This document shows positions 12,564 through 21,148 of a DNA stretch of 31,979 nt, piece by piece. Source of the stretch: a virus. A model generated the notes under the pieces. The model had not been told where the DNA came from and did no database searches. It saw only the letters and a program-made list of their open reading frames with translations. Position 1 is the stretch's first letter; each line of letters starts with the position of its first letter. The stretch is taken from positions 1 to 31,979 of the IMG/VR virus record IMGVR_UViG_3300031834_000898; one strand, given 5' to 3'. Made by a program: the position numbers and the translations under genes.

Positions 12564-12819
12564 GGAATGGGAAGAGTCTTGCGATTACTACAACAAGCCC
12601 ATGGACTTCTGCGTATGGTACGACATCGGTCGCATGAGGACGGTGCGCTACTACCCAGAGACAACCGAATGCAGCGTGTTCGAGTTTAAGGCTGGCAAAT
12701 GGGGGCCGACAAAGCCATTGCCAGTTCTGGTACCTGAGCCAGAGTTCGTCAGGAATATGGCAATGAAGGAGCTACAGAAACATGATCAAGTCAGTGAGTC
12801 TTCGAGCAATCCAGTTTAA
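12535..12819 (+). CDS. Hypothetical protein, 94 aa
   Basis: ATG 12535 has GATGAGG about 7 nt upstream and overlaps the kinase end by 29 nt. Product: an acidic N-terminus, an aromatic beta-rich middle (CVWYDIGRMRTVRYYPETTEC) and a C-terminal helix. No recognisable motif. The position between the kinase and the ATPase may reflect a small accessory factor. Overlaps the ATPase gene by 38 nt. Confidence 0.65.
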   Translation: MGSLSYSERKEWEESCDYYNKPMDFCVWYDIGRMRTVRYYPETTECSVFEFKAGKWGPTKPLPVLVPEPEFVRNMAMKELQKHDQVSESSSNPV

Positions 12820-13690
12820 CAATGGGGTCTTCGTTCTGATCTACGGCAAGAGTGGATCGGGGAAGACCTCGTGCATACGCAACTTCCCGCGTGACAAGAC
12901 GGTGATCATCTCGTCTGAGCCGCAGGGGCTGACGAGCTTGGTGAACTTCGGGTGGGTTGACGCCAAGGTGCTGTGCCCCACCACCAGCGACGGGTTTAGC
13001 TTGGCTATGGAAGAGGCGATAGCAGACCCCTCGATCAAGCACATAGTCCTCGATAGCCTCTCTCAGTACAGCGAGATGCTGACCAAGGAATATATTGAGA
13101 AGAGCGGGAAGAGCGTGCAGAGCATTGGGTTGGATCTCTATCGCGTGGTCAACCTTCAGTTCCAGAAGATGGTTCGTCGGCTTCTCGATGCGCTACCCAT
13201 GGGCAAGGATGTCATCGGCCTTATCCATATGAATCTGCGAGAGGAGTCGGTAGGTGAAGAGCGCCGGATATCGAGAGAGATAGCGTTGAGCGGGCAGCTA
13301 CCAGCGTGGGTGTGCAGGTTAGCGTCTCTGGTAGCCCGGACAGAGAAAGTAAAAGCGGGCAAAGAGTATCGCTACATGATGATCGCCGACGGTAGCGATG
13401 GCAACGACGGCAAGGATCTCTTCGGTGTAGCGCCTGCGCCTATAGACAATGATCTGTGGGCAGCAATGGTCAAGATCAGGGCGAAGCAGCCAGTCGAAGA
13501 GGCGAAGGATGAAGAGGCTGGGATTAGCAGCTACGCTGACCTGCTGCGCCTTGGGATCAAGCACAAGGTATCTAAGACAGACGTTGACGCGCTGCTAAGC
13601 GGCCTTGAGGTGGACGCACGTAGTACGTCACCAGATAAATGGGCAGCGGTGTTCGCTGCCTTCAAAAGTAAGTACGTGGCGGAATTCTAA
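12782..13690 (+). CDS. RecA-fold AAA_24 ATPase, Sak4-like recombinase candidate
   Basis: A 302-residue P-loop ATPase. Walker A is GKSGSGKT (22-29), Walker B HIVLD (87-91), followed by DSLSQYSEM, which is typical of the AAA_24 phage family. The Sak4 subgroup in this family anneals or pairs single-stranded DNA together with a partner ssDNA-binding protein. The next gene looks like such a partner. ATG 12782 lies 38 nt inside the previous gene with AAGGAG upstream. The C-terminal 60 residues are Ala/Glu-rich and helical. Role: phage recombination or replication. Confidence 0.8.
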   Translation: MIKSVSLRAIQFNNGVFVLIYGKSGSGKTSCIRNFPRDKTVIISSEPQGLTSLVNFGWVDAKVLCPTTSDGFSLAMEEAIADPSIKHIVLDSLSQYSEMLTKEYIEKSGKSVQSIGLDLYRVVNLQFQKMVRRLLDALPMGKDVIGLIHMNLREESVGEERRISREIALSGQLPAWVCRLASLVARTEKVKAGKEYRYMMIADGSDGNDGKDLFGVAPAPIDNDLWAAMVKIRAKQPVEEAKDEEAGISSYADLLRLGIKHKVSKTDVDALLSGLEVDARSTSPDKWAAVFAAFKSKYVAEF

Positions 13691-13702
13691 AGGAGCATGA
13701 AG

Positions 13703-14140
13703 ATGAGGATGTTTACCTACGACAAGAGCCTGAAGAGTCTGGATGCTAAGATGGGTGGAATGATGCAACCGTATCCGCTGGACGGGATCCACATCGCCGT
13801 AGTTGCCGAGATCGGCGAGCCGAAGTGCAACAAGGCAGGGAAGATGTCGGTGAGGATTCGCTTCGACATTGTCGATTCCAATGCCAGCATGCCCCTCTAT
13901 ATCAACTGCGCTATCGACGGGTCCTGGGAAAACTCGTGGCAAGGTATTGATCGGTGGAATCAGCTCTGCGAGGCGCTGAACATTGCCGAAGGGGACTTCC
14001 AGGATACCTTTCTTATAGGCTGCACCTTGATGCTTGAGGTCGTCACCAGGAACGAGTACAAGAACATCAAGAAGATGTGGGCCTGCACCGAGAGTCAGCA
14101 GGAAAAAGCAGTGCAGTGGATGAGTAAGCGAGGCGTGTAG
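13703..14140 (+). CDS. DUF669-like putative ssDNA-binding protein
   Basis: ATG 13703 has AGGAG 7 nt upstream; an ATG at 13697 sits too close to it. The 145-residue protein has the beta pattern of DUF669/OB-fold phage proteins: a long strand IAVVAEIGEPKCNKAGK, VRIRFDIVDSN, then a helix after WQGIDRWNQLCEALN and further strands. Members of this family commonly lie next to the AAA_24 ATPase, as here. It should bind single-stranded DNA. The family call is by pattern only. Confidence 0.6.
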   Translation: MRMFTYDKSLKSLDAKMGGMMQPYPLDGIHIAVVAEIGEPKCNKAGKMSVRIRFDIVDSNASMPLYINCAIDGSWENSWQGIDRWNQLCEALNIAEGDFQDTFLIGCTLMLEVVTRNEYKNIKKMWACTESQQEKAVQWMSKRGV

Positions 14141-14682
14141 TGGAACTAAAATTCAACAAACGCAGCAATGGACGCGACATAGACGAGTGGAGCAAGATAT
14201 GCGATGAGCACTTCGGCTACACTTGCTATGCTGATGAGAAGAAGTACCTGGTGCTTAATTCTGGGGTTCTGGCATTAGATGAACCATATGTTCCGGGGAT
14301 GCACCGGCGTTGTATTATCTTTAGGGACTGGGCCAAGAAGGCCATGAAAGAGGGGAAGGAATGGAAGATAGAGCAGTGGCACAAGAGTCTACAGCAACTA
14401 AGCGCGGACGGCGCAACCGTCAGCGGGGCCAAGAGCACGAACGACGGGTCGAGAGAGACCTCATCGAACTTGGATTGGACACAACCAAAAGTCGTGAATG
14501 CACTCAGCGAAGTGCTCGATCCTGGGATGTCTGCTTCAGTCTTCGAGATGTTCAAACCCGTATCCAGTGCAAACGAAGGAAACATGGTGGTCTTTTCGGA
14601 GCCATCGCCTCCGATCTTAAAGCAGGATCAGTCGACTGGTATAATATCTGGTGCGACGGATACCCAATCTTGTCCGTTTTGA
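14140..14682 (+). CDS. Hypothetical protein with long out-of-frame 3' overlap
   Basis: GTG 14140 shares its G with the previous TAG (TAGTG). Residues 1 to about 80 (FNKRSNGRDIDEWSKICDE, YADEKKYLVLNSGVLALDE) look like a real domain. From base 14361 a better-supported nuclease gene is read in another frame through the remaining 322 nt. The C-terminal third of this frame is Ser/Thr-rich and low in structure, as expected of a shadow frame or overprinted tail. The true stop may therefore be 14682 by overprinting, or the gene may be frameshifted. The start and first part are more certain than the end. Confidence 0.55.
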   Translation: MELKFNKRSNGRDIDEWSKICDEHFGYTCYADEKKYLVLNSGVLALDEPYVPGMHRRCIIFRDWAKKAMKEGKEWKIEQWHKSLQQLSADGATVSGAKSTNDGSRETSSNLDWTQPKVVNALSEVLDPGMSASVFEMFKPVSSANEGNMVVFSEPSPPILKQDQSTGIISGATDTQSCPF

Positions 14683-14819
14683 AGTGGGACGATCTTCTGA
14701 AGCTACTTGCGGAAGCGAAAGGACTGAAACATGTGGATGGGACTAATAATTGGGCTCCCGATGGGGGCGGCGATTGGATACGTATTGGCCGCGCTGCTGT
14801 TCCAGAGCAGCCAAAGTGA
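14361..14819 (+). CDS. Holliday-junction-resolvase-like PD-(D/E)XK nuclease
   Basis: ATG 14361 follows GAGGGGAAGGA. The 152-residue protein has RNRQRGQEHERRVERDLIEL (18-37), with the conserved helix Glu, then SWDVCFSL (about 53-60) and TRIQCKRRKHGG (about 66-77), giving the E...D...(E/Q)xK core of the resolvase/VRR-type fold, here with Gln-Cys-Lys. It follows the Sak4-like ATPase and putative ssDNA-binding protein, so branched-DNA resolution in the recombination block is likely. It overlaps the 180-aa frame by 322 nt and the spanin-like gene by 89 nt. Confidence 0.7.
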   Translation: MEDRAVAQESTATKRGRRNRQRGQEHERRVERDLIELGLDTTKSRECTQRSARSWDVCFSLRDVQTRIQCKRRKHGGLFGAIASDLKAGSVDWYNIWCDGYPILSVLKWDDLLKLLAEAKGLKHVDGTNNWAPDGGGDWIRIGRAAVPEQPK

Positions 14820-14976
14820 TAAAGTGGCTGAGTGCTCCTACGCCTGGTTCGATGAGGTGAGCAAGCTGAAGGAGCAGCTTAGCGCTACAGAGGCACGCTA
14901 TACGCGCCTTAGGAAAGAAGTTGAAGACAACATAGAGCTGGATATAGACAGGGCTGAGGAGCGCGAGTATAGATAG
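14731..14976 (+). CDS. Spanin-like membrane protein (i-spanin candidate)
   Basis: 81 residues with an N-terminal Gly/Ala-rich transmembrane segment (GLIIGLPMGAAIGYVLAALLF, about 4-24) and then a charged coiled coil (KLKEQLSATEARYTRLRKEVE). This is the layout of Rz-type inner-membrane spanins, but short. ATG 14731 has AAAGGA 7 nt upstream. It lies inside the last 89 nt of the nuclease gene. No paired outer-membrane lipoprotein gene is nested in it. The two lipoproteins of this genome are at 7289 and 15078. It could also be a holin-like protein. Confidence 0.55.
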   Translation: MWMGLIIGLPMGAAIGYVLAALLFQSSQSDKVAECSYAWFDEVSKLKEQLSATEARYTRLRKEVEDNIELDIDRAEEREYR

Positions 14977-15000
14977 ACTTCATGTTTCCACTCCTTTTTT

Positions 15001-15028
15001 GTGGCCCCCACAGCGGGGGCCACTTTTA
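15001..15028 (+). terminator. Rho-independent terminator of the plus-strand module
   Basis: GTGGCCCCC (15001-15009) pairs with GGGGGCCAC (15015-15023) around ACAGC, followed by TTTTAT. It lies 25 nt after the last plus-strand gene. Confidence 0.85.
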
Positions 15029-15033
15029 TCGAC

Positions 15034-15061
15034 GAAAAAACCCTGGGCTACACACCCAGGG
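15034..15061 (-). terminator. Rho-independent terminator of the minus-strand virion module
   Basis: On the minus strand, CCCTGGG (15061-15055) pairs with CCCAGGG (15047-15041) around a 7-nt loop and is followed by TTTTTTC. It lies 16 nt beyond the last minus-strand gene, back to back with the plus-strand terminator. Confidence 0.85.
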
Positions 15062-15077
15062 CCGATCAGAAGTTTGC

Positions 15078-15326
15078 CTATAATGTCTTCTTTTTGGTCA
15101 TTGCGGAGAGCACCGTCTTTACGGTAGCTGCTACGGCAAGGCCAATCATGGCACCTATACCAGCACCAGCCCCTGGACCAATTGGTCCAGACACCACGTT
15201 GGTGATCCCCTCAGCAGCCTTGCCAGCCATGTCTGCAATCTGTTGTGCTTGCTCGTCGCTGATGTCTAAGATGCGGCAGCCAGCAACAAACAGAAGAACG
15301 AACGCTACGCTAAAAACTCTTGCCAC
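15078..15326 (-). CDS. Small lipoprotein with glycine-zipper membrane segment
   Basis: GTG 15326 is chosen because GGAGG lies 5 nt upstream; ATG 15338 (four codons earlier) touches its own AAGGA site. The N-terminus MARVFSVAFVLLFVAGC is a signal peptide with lipobox FVAGC (Cys17). After a short amphipathic part, a second hydrophobic segment GPGAGAGIGAMIGLAVAAT forms a glycine zipper before a Lys-rich end. It may be an outer-membrane lysis or exclusion protein. Its coupling to the membrane protein gene upstream and its place at the end of the late operon suggest a lysis role. Confidence 0.7.
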   Translation of the reverse strand: MARVFSVAFVLLFVAGCRILDISDEQAQQIADMAGKAAEGITNVVSGPIGPGAGAGIGAMIGLAVAATVKTVLSAMTKKKTL

Positions 15327-15576
15327 CTGGCCCTCCATTCCTTGAACTTATAAGCCACTTAACATCCGTACCAAGCTCAGCCAATTGCTTGTTAATACTG
15401 TTTAGAACAGAAACCGACAGGGCATCGGCTATATCTTTGGCGACGGCGGCAGCATCTCTTCCTAACTTGCAAGCATCGTGTGTCTCCTGCAAAAACTTAA
15501 CCTTCATTTCCAACCTCGCTATCCAGACAACGAAGGCGACCAACTGTACTCCAATAGCGACGTACATTTCTATCAT
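15310..15576 (-). CDS. Membrane protein with N-terminal TM and coiled coil, holin/spanin-like
   Basis: 88 residues: a single N-terminal hydrophobic segment (MIEMYVAIGVQLVAFVVWIA) followed by a charged helix (RLEMKVKFLQETHD, then AVAKDIADAL, INKQLAELGTDVKWL). ATG 15576 overlaps the stop of the 1397-aa gene (ATGA), with AGGAAG upstream. It overlaps the lipoprotein gene downstream by 17 nt from the GTG start. Late-operon position and topology fit a small lysis membrane protein, but holin versus spanin cannot be decided. Confidence 0.6.
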   Translation of the reverse strand: MIEMYVAIGVQLVAFVVWIARLEMKVKFLQETHDACKLGRDAAAVAKDIADALSVSVLNSINKQLAELGTDVKWLISSRNGGPGGKSF

Positions 15577-18500
15577 AGCCGTACTTCCTGCTCGCGGGTG
15601 TACTTACGTAGTTCATCGAGGATCCTCGTAGCCGCAAGCCTATCGCCCTTGCGTAGCGCCGAGTCATACGCAGACTTGGCCTTATTAGCGTCCATCTGAA
15701 GGAAAGACATCTGCTTCTCGATGTCGTACTCGTATAGCTTGACGCCAAGAGAGAAGTTCATAAGGGACTGCCAGGTGGTGATGTCGCCGCTAACCGTCTT
15801 GGCCAAGTTGTCAGCGTCACGGAACATACGGCTGAACCATGTGCGGCGCATGATATGCCACGGGTAGGCGTCCACTGCGAAGTAGTCCTTGCCGTCGGCA
15901 GCGTTGACAGTGCGGGCGTTGAGGAAGGGGATCCACTCAGGCACCTTGCTCATCGCCTCCTTGATGTACTTCACCTCCTTGAGGTCTTGGTTCATGTAGA
16001 TGTCACGGCCAACGGCAAGCTCCACCGGCAGGGTAATCATGGGGTTGAGCTTGGCAACGAATTCCTTAACCCCCATGGGGAAGAGGTCAGCCATGGAATC
16101 CAGCGTGAACATGTTCCTGAGGGAAGCCACCTTGATCTTGCCGTCAGCGGCTTCCATTCTGATATGGGGGTAGTCCTTCACCCAGGGGGGCACCAGAGCC
16201 TCTTCCTGAGGGCTGTCCCAGTTAAGGTCTCTCACCCTGGCCATGGCGTTGAAGAGCACAGGCTTCTCTGCAAGCTGCCTCAGAACGAACGGTAGCGCCT
16301 GACGCTGGAAGCCGTAGAACATAACGAGGGAGGACAGCTTCTTCTCAAAGTCGGTGAGGTTGCTGTAATCGAATAGGCTCCTGCGGACGTTCTCTGCCGC
16401 CTGAGCGAAGGGGATGCCCCTATCGCTCTGTGCCAGCATGGACTCAATCACAAAGAAGTTATCGATCAGCGATCCAGCGGTGTTAGGATCGAGAGCCTTC
16501 TTAGCAGCTGATAGCTTCTCGAACTTGGCAAGGAAGGCTTGGCGTTTGAGGGCGTAGTTAGTAGCGCCCTCAGTGCTGAACACCTTCAGCATGTCCTCTA
16601 CGTCACTCGCCTCTGCTCCAAGGTCCATCCACTTCTGGTTATAGGTGGTAAGCGTCTCAAACTGCTGAAGCATACCCTCGTAGCTCATCGGTGAGCCCTT
16701 CATGTAGAACTCACGGCTACCGCTCTTCCCGAGCATCATTTTTATAGTGGAGACGATGTTCTCTGGCTTCGCAAGCCCCGCCTCAGCTGAAAGCCCGAAG
16801 GTTCTCTTGAATCCCTGGTCGAGGAAGTTACGTATATGGAATGCAGGGCGAATCACTCCGGGTATAACAGCTCCAGTTAGAAGCTTCTTTAGGTTGTTCG
16901 TTGCGAAACCAAGCACCTTATACGCAGCACCAGCCATCTCCCCCATGTTCTGGGGGCTAATGTACTGCTGCATCTCATGGATGATCTTGGGGTCCATTAC
17001 ATAATCGGTGATCGGAACCATCTTAGACGGGTTACCGATCTGCTTGATCTTGATCTTCGCCAACTGCGTTGGGTTGACGAAGTCGCTACCAGGTCGCAGA
17101 AGATCCTGGATCCAGCGGTTGGGCTTCTCGCTACGCAGGACGCTGCTGAGCCTGGTCAGCTCAGCTATGTTAGCCTTGGTGGCGTCACCAGTGAACCCAA
17201 TCTTCTCAAGCAACGCAGGTAGGTGGCGCTCCACTCCAAGGCTCTTGGCCCTCTTGGTCACGTCATTAGCGAGGCGCTGCAGCTGGTCACCAACCTTGCC
17301 TTGAGCAGCAATGTCTGCCGCAGTGCCTACTGGCTTACCAGTGGCAATGTCAACCGAAGCAATCTGCCGGGTGATGTTGTCGTTAGAGTTCTTGAGCAGC
17401 GTCTCCATCTTCGACACGGCAAGGCTGTTAAAGAACGGGGCCTCCATGTCGCGCATCTCTTGCAGTACGGGTGACTTGCTCGTGGCCCCCGCGGAGATCT
17501 CCTTCTCAAGCAAGGACTTGGTCGACTCCCAGTCCTTACGTATATCGAGAAGGTTAGCGTCGGTAATCCCCTTGGGGACTTCCATATCACTGATGGCCTT
17601 GGTCACGTCCTTCTTAGTGGTGGCACGACGAAGCTCTTGCCACAACTGCATCGGCCCCTTCTCTTTGCTCATGCCCGCGTACTTGCCCTTGGACGTTTCA
17701 GCCAGCATATAGTTAAGCTGAGTACCGCCCTTGGCCCTGGTCGCCGCGTTATACTCCTTAACGAATGGGTCGAATTCCTTGGCCCCCTTGCCAGTAACCA
17801 TAGAGCCATGAAGCATGTTCATGCTGCCGAACTTACTAAAAGTGTCGCTATACGCTGCGTCACGCAATGCGATTGTCACCTGGCGTTCTATGGTTTCCCT
17901 GAAGCTATCGAGTGGGTGCGCGGCAATCTCCCCTTGCCCAAAGCCAATCTTGCGTGCCATAATCTCATGGAAGCGCATACCACCAGTAAGGCTCTGGTGC
18001 GTGGCAGGATCGTCAAGTGGGATCCCCTTGCCCGTGCGATCATGGAAGAACTTGCGTGAGCCCTCTACGTCTACCGCAGAATAGAACGGGTAGTGGAACT
18101 CTACCGGATCTATGGGCTTTCCAATCGAGTGGCCGATCTTAAGCACCTGGTCGTCAATGCTACGTGCGTTACCAATGGCCGCCGCCATTCTATCGACAGT
18201 CTTTTGGTTAAGCGGCACGTTGAGGTTCTTCGCCCTCTGCTTAAACGCTATGTCTGGCTGGTCGATAAGCACCTTCTTGAGCCATGCGGGAAGATCATTC
18301 ATGGCCCCCTCTTTGAAGTGATGCCTTATGTCGAACAGCAATTGATTTACGAGCTTATCTTCTCCAGGGGTAAGAACATCCTTCCCGCCCTTGCCAATAG
18401 TCATCTTCGTTGGGCCAAAGCGCGTAGCTGTAGGAGTGGCGTCAACCGTTACAGCGCCAGCACCAATAAGCCTGGCGTCGGAACTGACTCGCTTGTTTAT

Positions 18501-19766
18501 AACCTTAAGCTCGCCCTGCATGAGGCGCTCTGTGGCAGACTCGCCGCGCATCGACTGGAAGCGCTGCTTCATGCTTTCCATGGATGCGTCGAAAGCCTTG
18601 TAGAGCGAAGTCCCCTTGAGGGCCTTCTCCCCTCTTTCAGCGAAGGGGATCCCCTTGCGTACCGCGGTAGCCAAGAACCCACCAATGGCACCAAGGTACT
18701 TCGGCCCGAAGATGTCCTTGTTCGGCCACAGGTGACCCTCGAACTCAGTGAAGGGGATACCTATCACCACTCCACCAGGATCGAAGGCACTCTTCCCCCC
18801 CTTGGTAATCCACCACTCTTTGTTGGCTTCAGTCAAGGGCTTGCCTAGGAAGTTGAGCGTCTCGTCAACGAGGTTGATAACCTTGCCGCCAATGGTTCTC
18901 TCTTTAAGCTTATAGGCCTCTTGCCAAGTGTCAGTTCCAAGCGGGACGGCAGACAAGAAAGTATCCTCAACCGCATGCTTGTCGTGCTCTACGCCCTTGA
19001 GCATACGCTCTGTTTCGCTGAGCCCCACCGTGGACTCTCGACGAAACTTCTTGAAGTGATCCAGAAGAGGTTGCCCCACAGCCCTATTGAAGTACTGGTC
19101 TCCAGCACTGGCCCTTTTCATAGACGCAGGCATGTAGGCCGCAAGCTCGTCGATAACCCCCTTGACATCCTTCGTCCCGAAGCGCCCCATCTTGGCGGTC
19201 TTAAGCGGGCCAAGACCAATATACGACAGCGGATCCACAGCCATGCTCAGCCCAAACCCCAGCATGGCCTTCCCCACCTTGCCACTCGTAGTGTCTGGAT
19301 CCCACCCCATGGACGTGAGCACGTCGTACATGGTGGTCTTGTATTCTTCGTCACTGCTGAAGCCCGCAGCCAGCCCCTTGAAGAAGGCATTCACCGGGTT
19401 CACGTCATCCGACTGACGCTTCTGGTCAACGATCTCCCTGATGGTAGAAGCTACCGCGTACTCACCAGCCGATAGCGCGTCAAGCGCCACCTTCCCCGCC
19501 CTGAGCACCGGGCCAAATATAGGCCACTCGCCACCACCCTCGTTCTGCTTCTCTATAGACTGCTGTGCGAAGTACTGCTCTATAGAGTTACCCGTTGGCA
19601 GATCAGCCACAGCCTCGGGGACTACAGCCCTACCAGTGCGCCCACGGCTCACCGAGGTGGCGTTGTAGCGAGCCAGCGGACCCCAGGTGTCTATGCGGTT
19701 CTCCGCAACCCCCTGGTTGGTGAAGCCACCGTAGCGCTGACTGAGATAGTCGTTGAGAACTGGCAT
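15573..19766 (-). CDS. Giant virion-associated protein (internal virion/ejection-type), 1397 aa
   Basis: A 1397-residue protein, mostly helical. Toward the C-terminus it has RPAFHIRNFLDQGFKRTFGL and SLFDYSNLTDFEKKLSS with FYGFQRQALPF, a pattern I recall from very large phage structural proteins that contain an 'FDYxxLTxFE...FYxxxRxxLP' motif. An N-terminal segment has a Gly/Ala-rich hydrophobic stretch (GKAMLGFGLSMAVDPLSYIG), perhaps membrane-interacting. It lies last in the virion block with three smaller helical proteins upstream, like the internal core genes of podoviruses. I see no clear lytic-transglycosylase catalytic block. ATG 19766 follows TTAGGTAACC. Confidence 0.7.
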   Translation of the reverse strand: MPVLNDYLSQRYGGFTNQGVAENRIDTWGPLARYNATSVSRGRTGRAVVPEAVADLPTGNSIEQYFAQQSIEKQNEGGGEWPIFGPVLRAGKVALDALSAGEYAVASTIREIVDQKRQSDDVNPVNAFFKGLAAGFSSDEEYKTTMYDVLTSMGWDPDTTSGKVGKAMLGFGLSMAVDPLSYIGLGPLKTAKMGRFGTKDVKGVIDELAAYMPASMKRASAGDQYFNRAVGQPLLDHFKKFRRESTVGLSETERMLKGVEHDKHAVEDTFLSAVPLGTDTWQEAYKLKERTIGGKVINLVDETLNFLGKPLTEANKEWWITKGGKSAFDPGGVVIGIPFTEFEGHLWPNKDIFGPKYLGAIGGFLATAVRKGIPFAERGEKALKGTSLYKAFDASMESMKQRFQSMRGESATERLMQGELKVINKRVSSDARLIGAGAVTVDATPTATRFGPTKMTIGKGGKDVLTPGEDKLVNQLLFDIRHHFKEGAMNDLPAWLKKVLIDQPDIAFKQRAKNLNVPLNQKTVDRMAAAIGNARSIDDQVLKIGHSIGKPIDPVEFHYPFYSAVDVEGSRKFFHDRTGKGIPLDDPATHQSLTGGMRFHEIMARKIGFGQGEIAAHPLDSFRETIERQVTIALRDAAYSDTFSKFGSMNMLHGSMVTGKGAKEFDPFVKEYNAATRAKGGTQLNYMLAETSKGKYAGMSKEKGPMQLWQELRRATTKKDVTKAISDMEVPKGITDANLLDIRKDWESTKSLLEKEISAGATSKSPVLQEMRDMEAPFFNSLAVSKMETLLKNSNDNITRQIASVDIATGKPVGTAADIAAQGKVGDQLQRLANDVTKRAKSLGVERHLPALLEKIGFTGDATKANIAELTRLSSVLRSEKPNRWIQDLLRPGSDFVNPTQLAKIKIKQIGNPSKMVPITDYVMDPKIIHEMQQYISPQNMGEMAGAAYKVLGFATNNLKKLLTGAVIPGVIRPAFHIRNFLDQGFKRTFGLSAEAGLAKPENIVSTIKMMLGKSGSREFYMKGSPMSYEGMLQQFETLTTYNQKWMDLGAEASDVEDMLKVFSTEGATNYALKRQAFLAKFEKLSAAKKALDPNTAGSLIDNFFVIESMLAQSDRGIPFAQAAENVRRSLFDYSNLTDFEKKLSSLVMFYGFQRQALPFVLRQLAEKPVLFNAMARVRDLNWDSPQEEALVPPWVKDYPHIRMEAADGKIKVASLRNMFTLDSMADLFPMGVKEFVAKLNPMITLPVELAVGRDIYMNQDLKEVKYIKEAMSKVPEWIPFLNARTVNAADGKDYFAVDAYPWHIMRRTWFSRMFRDADNLAKTVSGDITTWQSLMNFSLGVKLYEYDIEKQMSFLQMDANKAKSAYDSALRKGDRLAATRILDELRKYTREQEVRL

Positions 19767-19769
19767 TGG

Positions 19770-21143
19770 TTACCTAAGCATGTCACGACGAGGACCAGGG
19801 TAACGGTTTCTGAGCGGCTCTTGGGTTTTATCCACCGGCTTGAATCTTGGGTTATACATCTGGCTGATTATCTGCATGAGTGCGTCGAGCTTCTCAGGGG
19901 GTAAAGATCGAAGCTCTTCCATTGGAGCAGCCGGCGGCTGGGCTTGCCCAGGCAGATTGTTTCCGAACACATCCGTGGGCGGGAGGTCTTCAGGGTCTGG
20001 CGTGTATGCCCTGTCTATAGGGGGGCTATACCCCCCGAAGACGCCCTGAGCCCCTCCCCCTGGGATTATTGGGGCGGCGACCGCTGCTTTAGCGGCTTGA
20101 TTCTTCTCGTACTCCTGCAAGAAGTAGTTGCTCTTGGCTTTCTCTGGGTTGTGAAGACCAAGTCTTATCTCTCTGGCGAACCTAAGCCTTGTGTTCTGGT
20201 CGCTCATTATAGATGAAAGCTCTTTGTTTGTCTTAGGCTTGCCCTCGTATAAATAGCGACGGTCTTCGCCCTTCTTGTCGATTGGCACAAGTCTAGATTG
20301 TATATTTTGACTCTCAAGGAATTTGTTTGGGTCTCCACCAGACTTTAGTTCTTCAAGCATTGCAAATATATCGGCTGATTTACTCTCGTCCACGCCAACA
20401 GCCCTAAGCAATGATGGGTCTTTCGTTGTACCACTTGACTTGTCAACTGTTTCCGCAAGGCCAAGGAGTACACTGGCGATAGACTTATCCTTCCCAATGG
20501 CAACCTTTACGTCAGACAGAAAAGGATCTTCACCACCCCTGTCCATTAAAGCATCCCACATAATAGGAGTAATGACCTCTCTATTGCTTTTCCACAGATC
20601 CTTAAGCGTCTTCTGTTTTAACTCCGCCACTTTGTCTGGGTTGTTTCTGTTTGTATATTCGATGAACTTAAACTCTGACTCAATGAAAGATCTTACTTGG
20701 CTTTTAGCTGCTGAGAATGCCGCAGGATTTATATCTCCAGCTTTAGTGCTGCCCTTCCCGAGAGCGGATGCGATCTCTCCAATAGCGTCTTTAATTTCGG
20801 GGGTTCCAGAAGCGTTAGCCCCTGCGAGAGCTGCCCTTACCTGGGCCAACGTAACCGGGTCAAGCCCCTCCACGCCCTCTCCCGCAATAGCCTTCTCGAA
20901 CTTGCGCTCTTTCTCGATCTTAGACTTGGTTGAATCGCGCTGCATCACCTCGACTTCTCGATCTTCCTGCTCCCACTCCCACTTCTTGTTTACGCGCTTC
21001 TCCGCCTCCATATTCTGCAGCGTCTCGGCAATCCCCTGGACGCCCTTCATGGCCATGAGGAATGCCATCATGCCACCACCCTGGCCCTCAAGAGCAGCCT
21101 GCTCCACACCACTAGAGATAAGGTCTCCAATTGTTCTAGGCAT
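19770..21143 (-). CDS. Putative internal virion protein, 457 aa
   Basis: A helical protein with a long charged region (NMEAEKRVNKKWEWEQEDRE, then IEKERKFEKAIAGEG) and a Pro/Gly-rich C-terminal tail. Size, composition and position between the nozzle-side proteins and the giant 1397-aa protein fit an internal core or ejection protein. No enzyme motif. The start ATG 21143 follows a weak GGTGA site 5 nt after the upstream stop. It could also be a structural linker. Confidence 0.6.
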   Translation of the reverse strand: MPRTIGDLISSGVEQAALEGQGGGMMAFLMAMKGVQGIAETLQNMEAEKRVNKKWEWEQEDREVEVMQRDSTKSKIEKERKFEKAIAGEGVEGLDPVTLAQVRAALAGANASGTPEIKDAIGEIASALGKGSTKAGDINPAAFSAAKSQVRSFIESEFKFIEYTNRNNPDKVAELKQKTLKDLWKSNREVITPIMWDALMDRGGEDPFLSDVKVAIGKDKSIASVLLGLAETVDKSSGTTKDPSLLRAVGVDESKSADIFAMLEELKSGGDPNKFLESQNIQSRLVPIDKKGEDRRYLYEGKPKTNKELSSIMSDQNTRLRFAREIRLGLHNPEKAKSNYFLQEYEKNQAAKAAVAAPIIPGGGAQGVFGGYSPPIDRAYTPDPEDLPPTDVFGNNLPGQAQPPAAPMEELRSLPPEKLDALMQIISQMYNPRFKPVDKTQEPLRNRYPGPRRDMLR

Positions 21144-21148
21144 TTATT

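Noticed and set aside
18093-18848. 251-codon plus-strand frame
   Set aside because: It is antisense to the 1397-aa virion gene with no ribosome site and no promoter in support.
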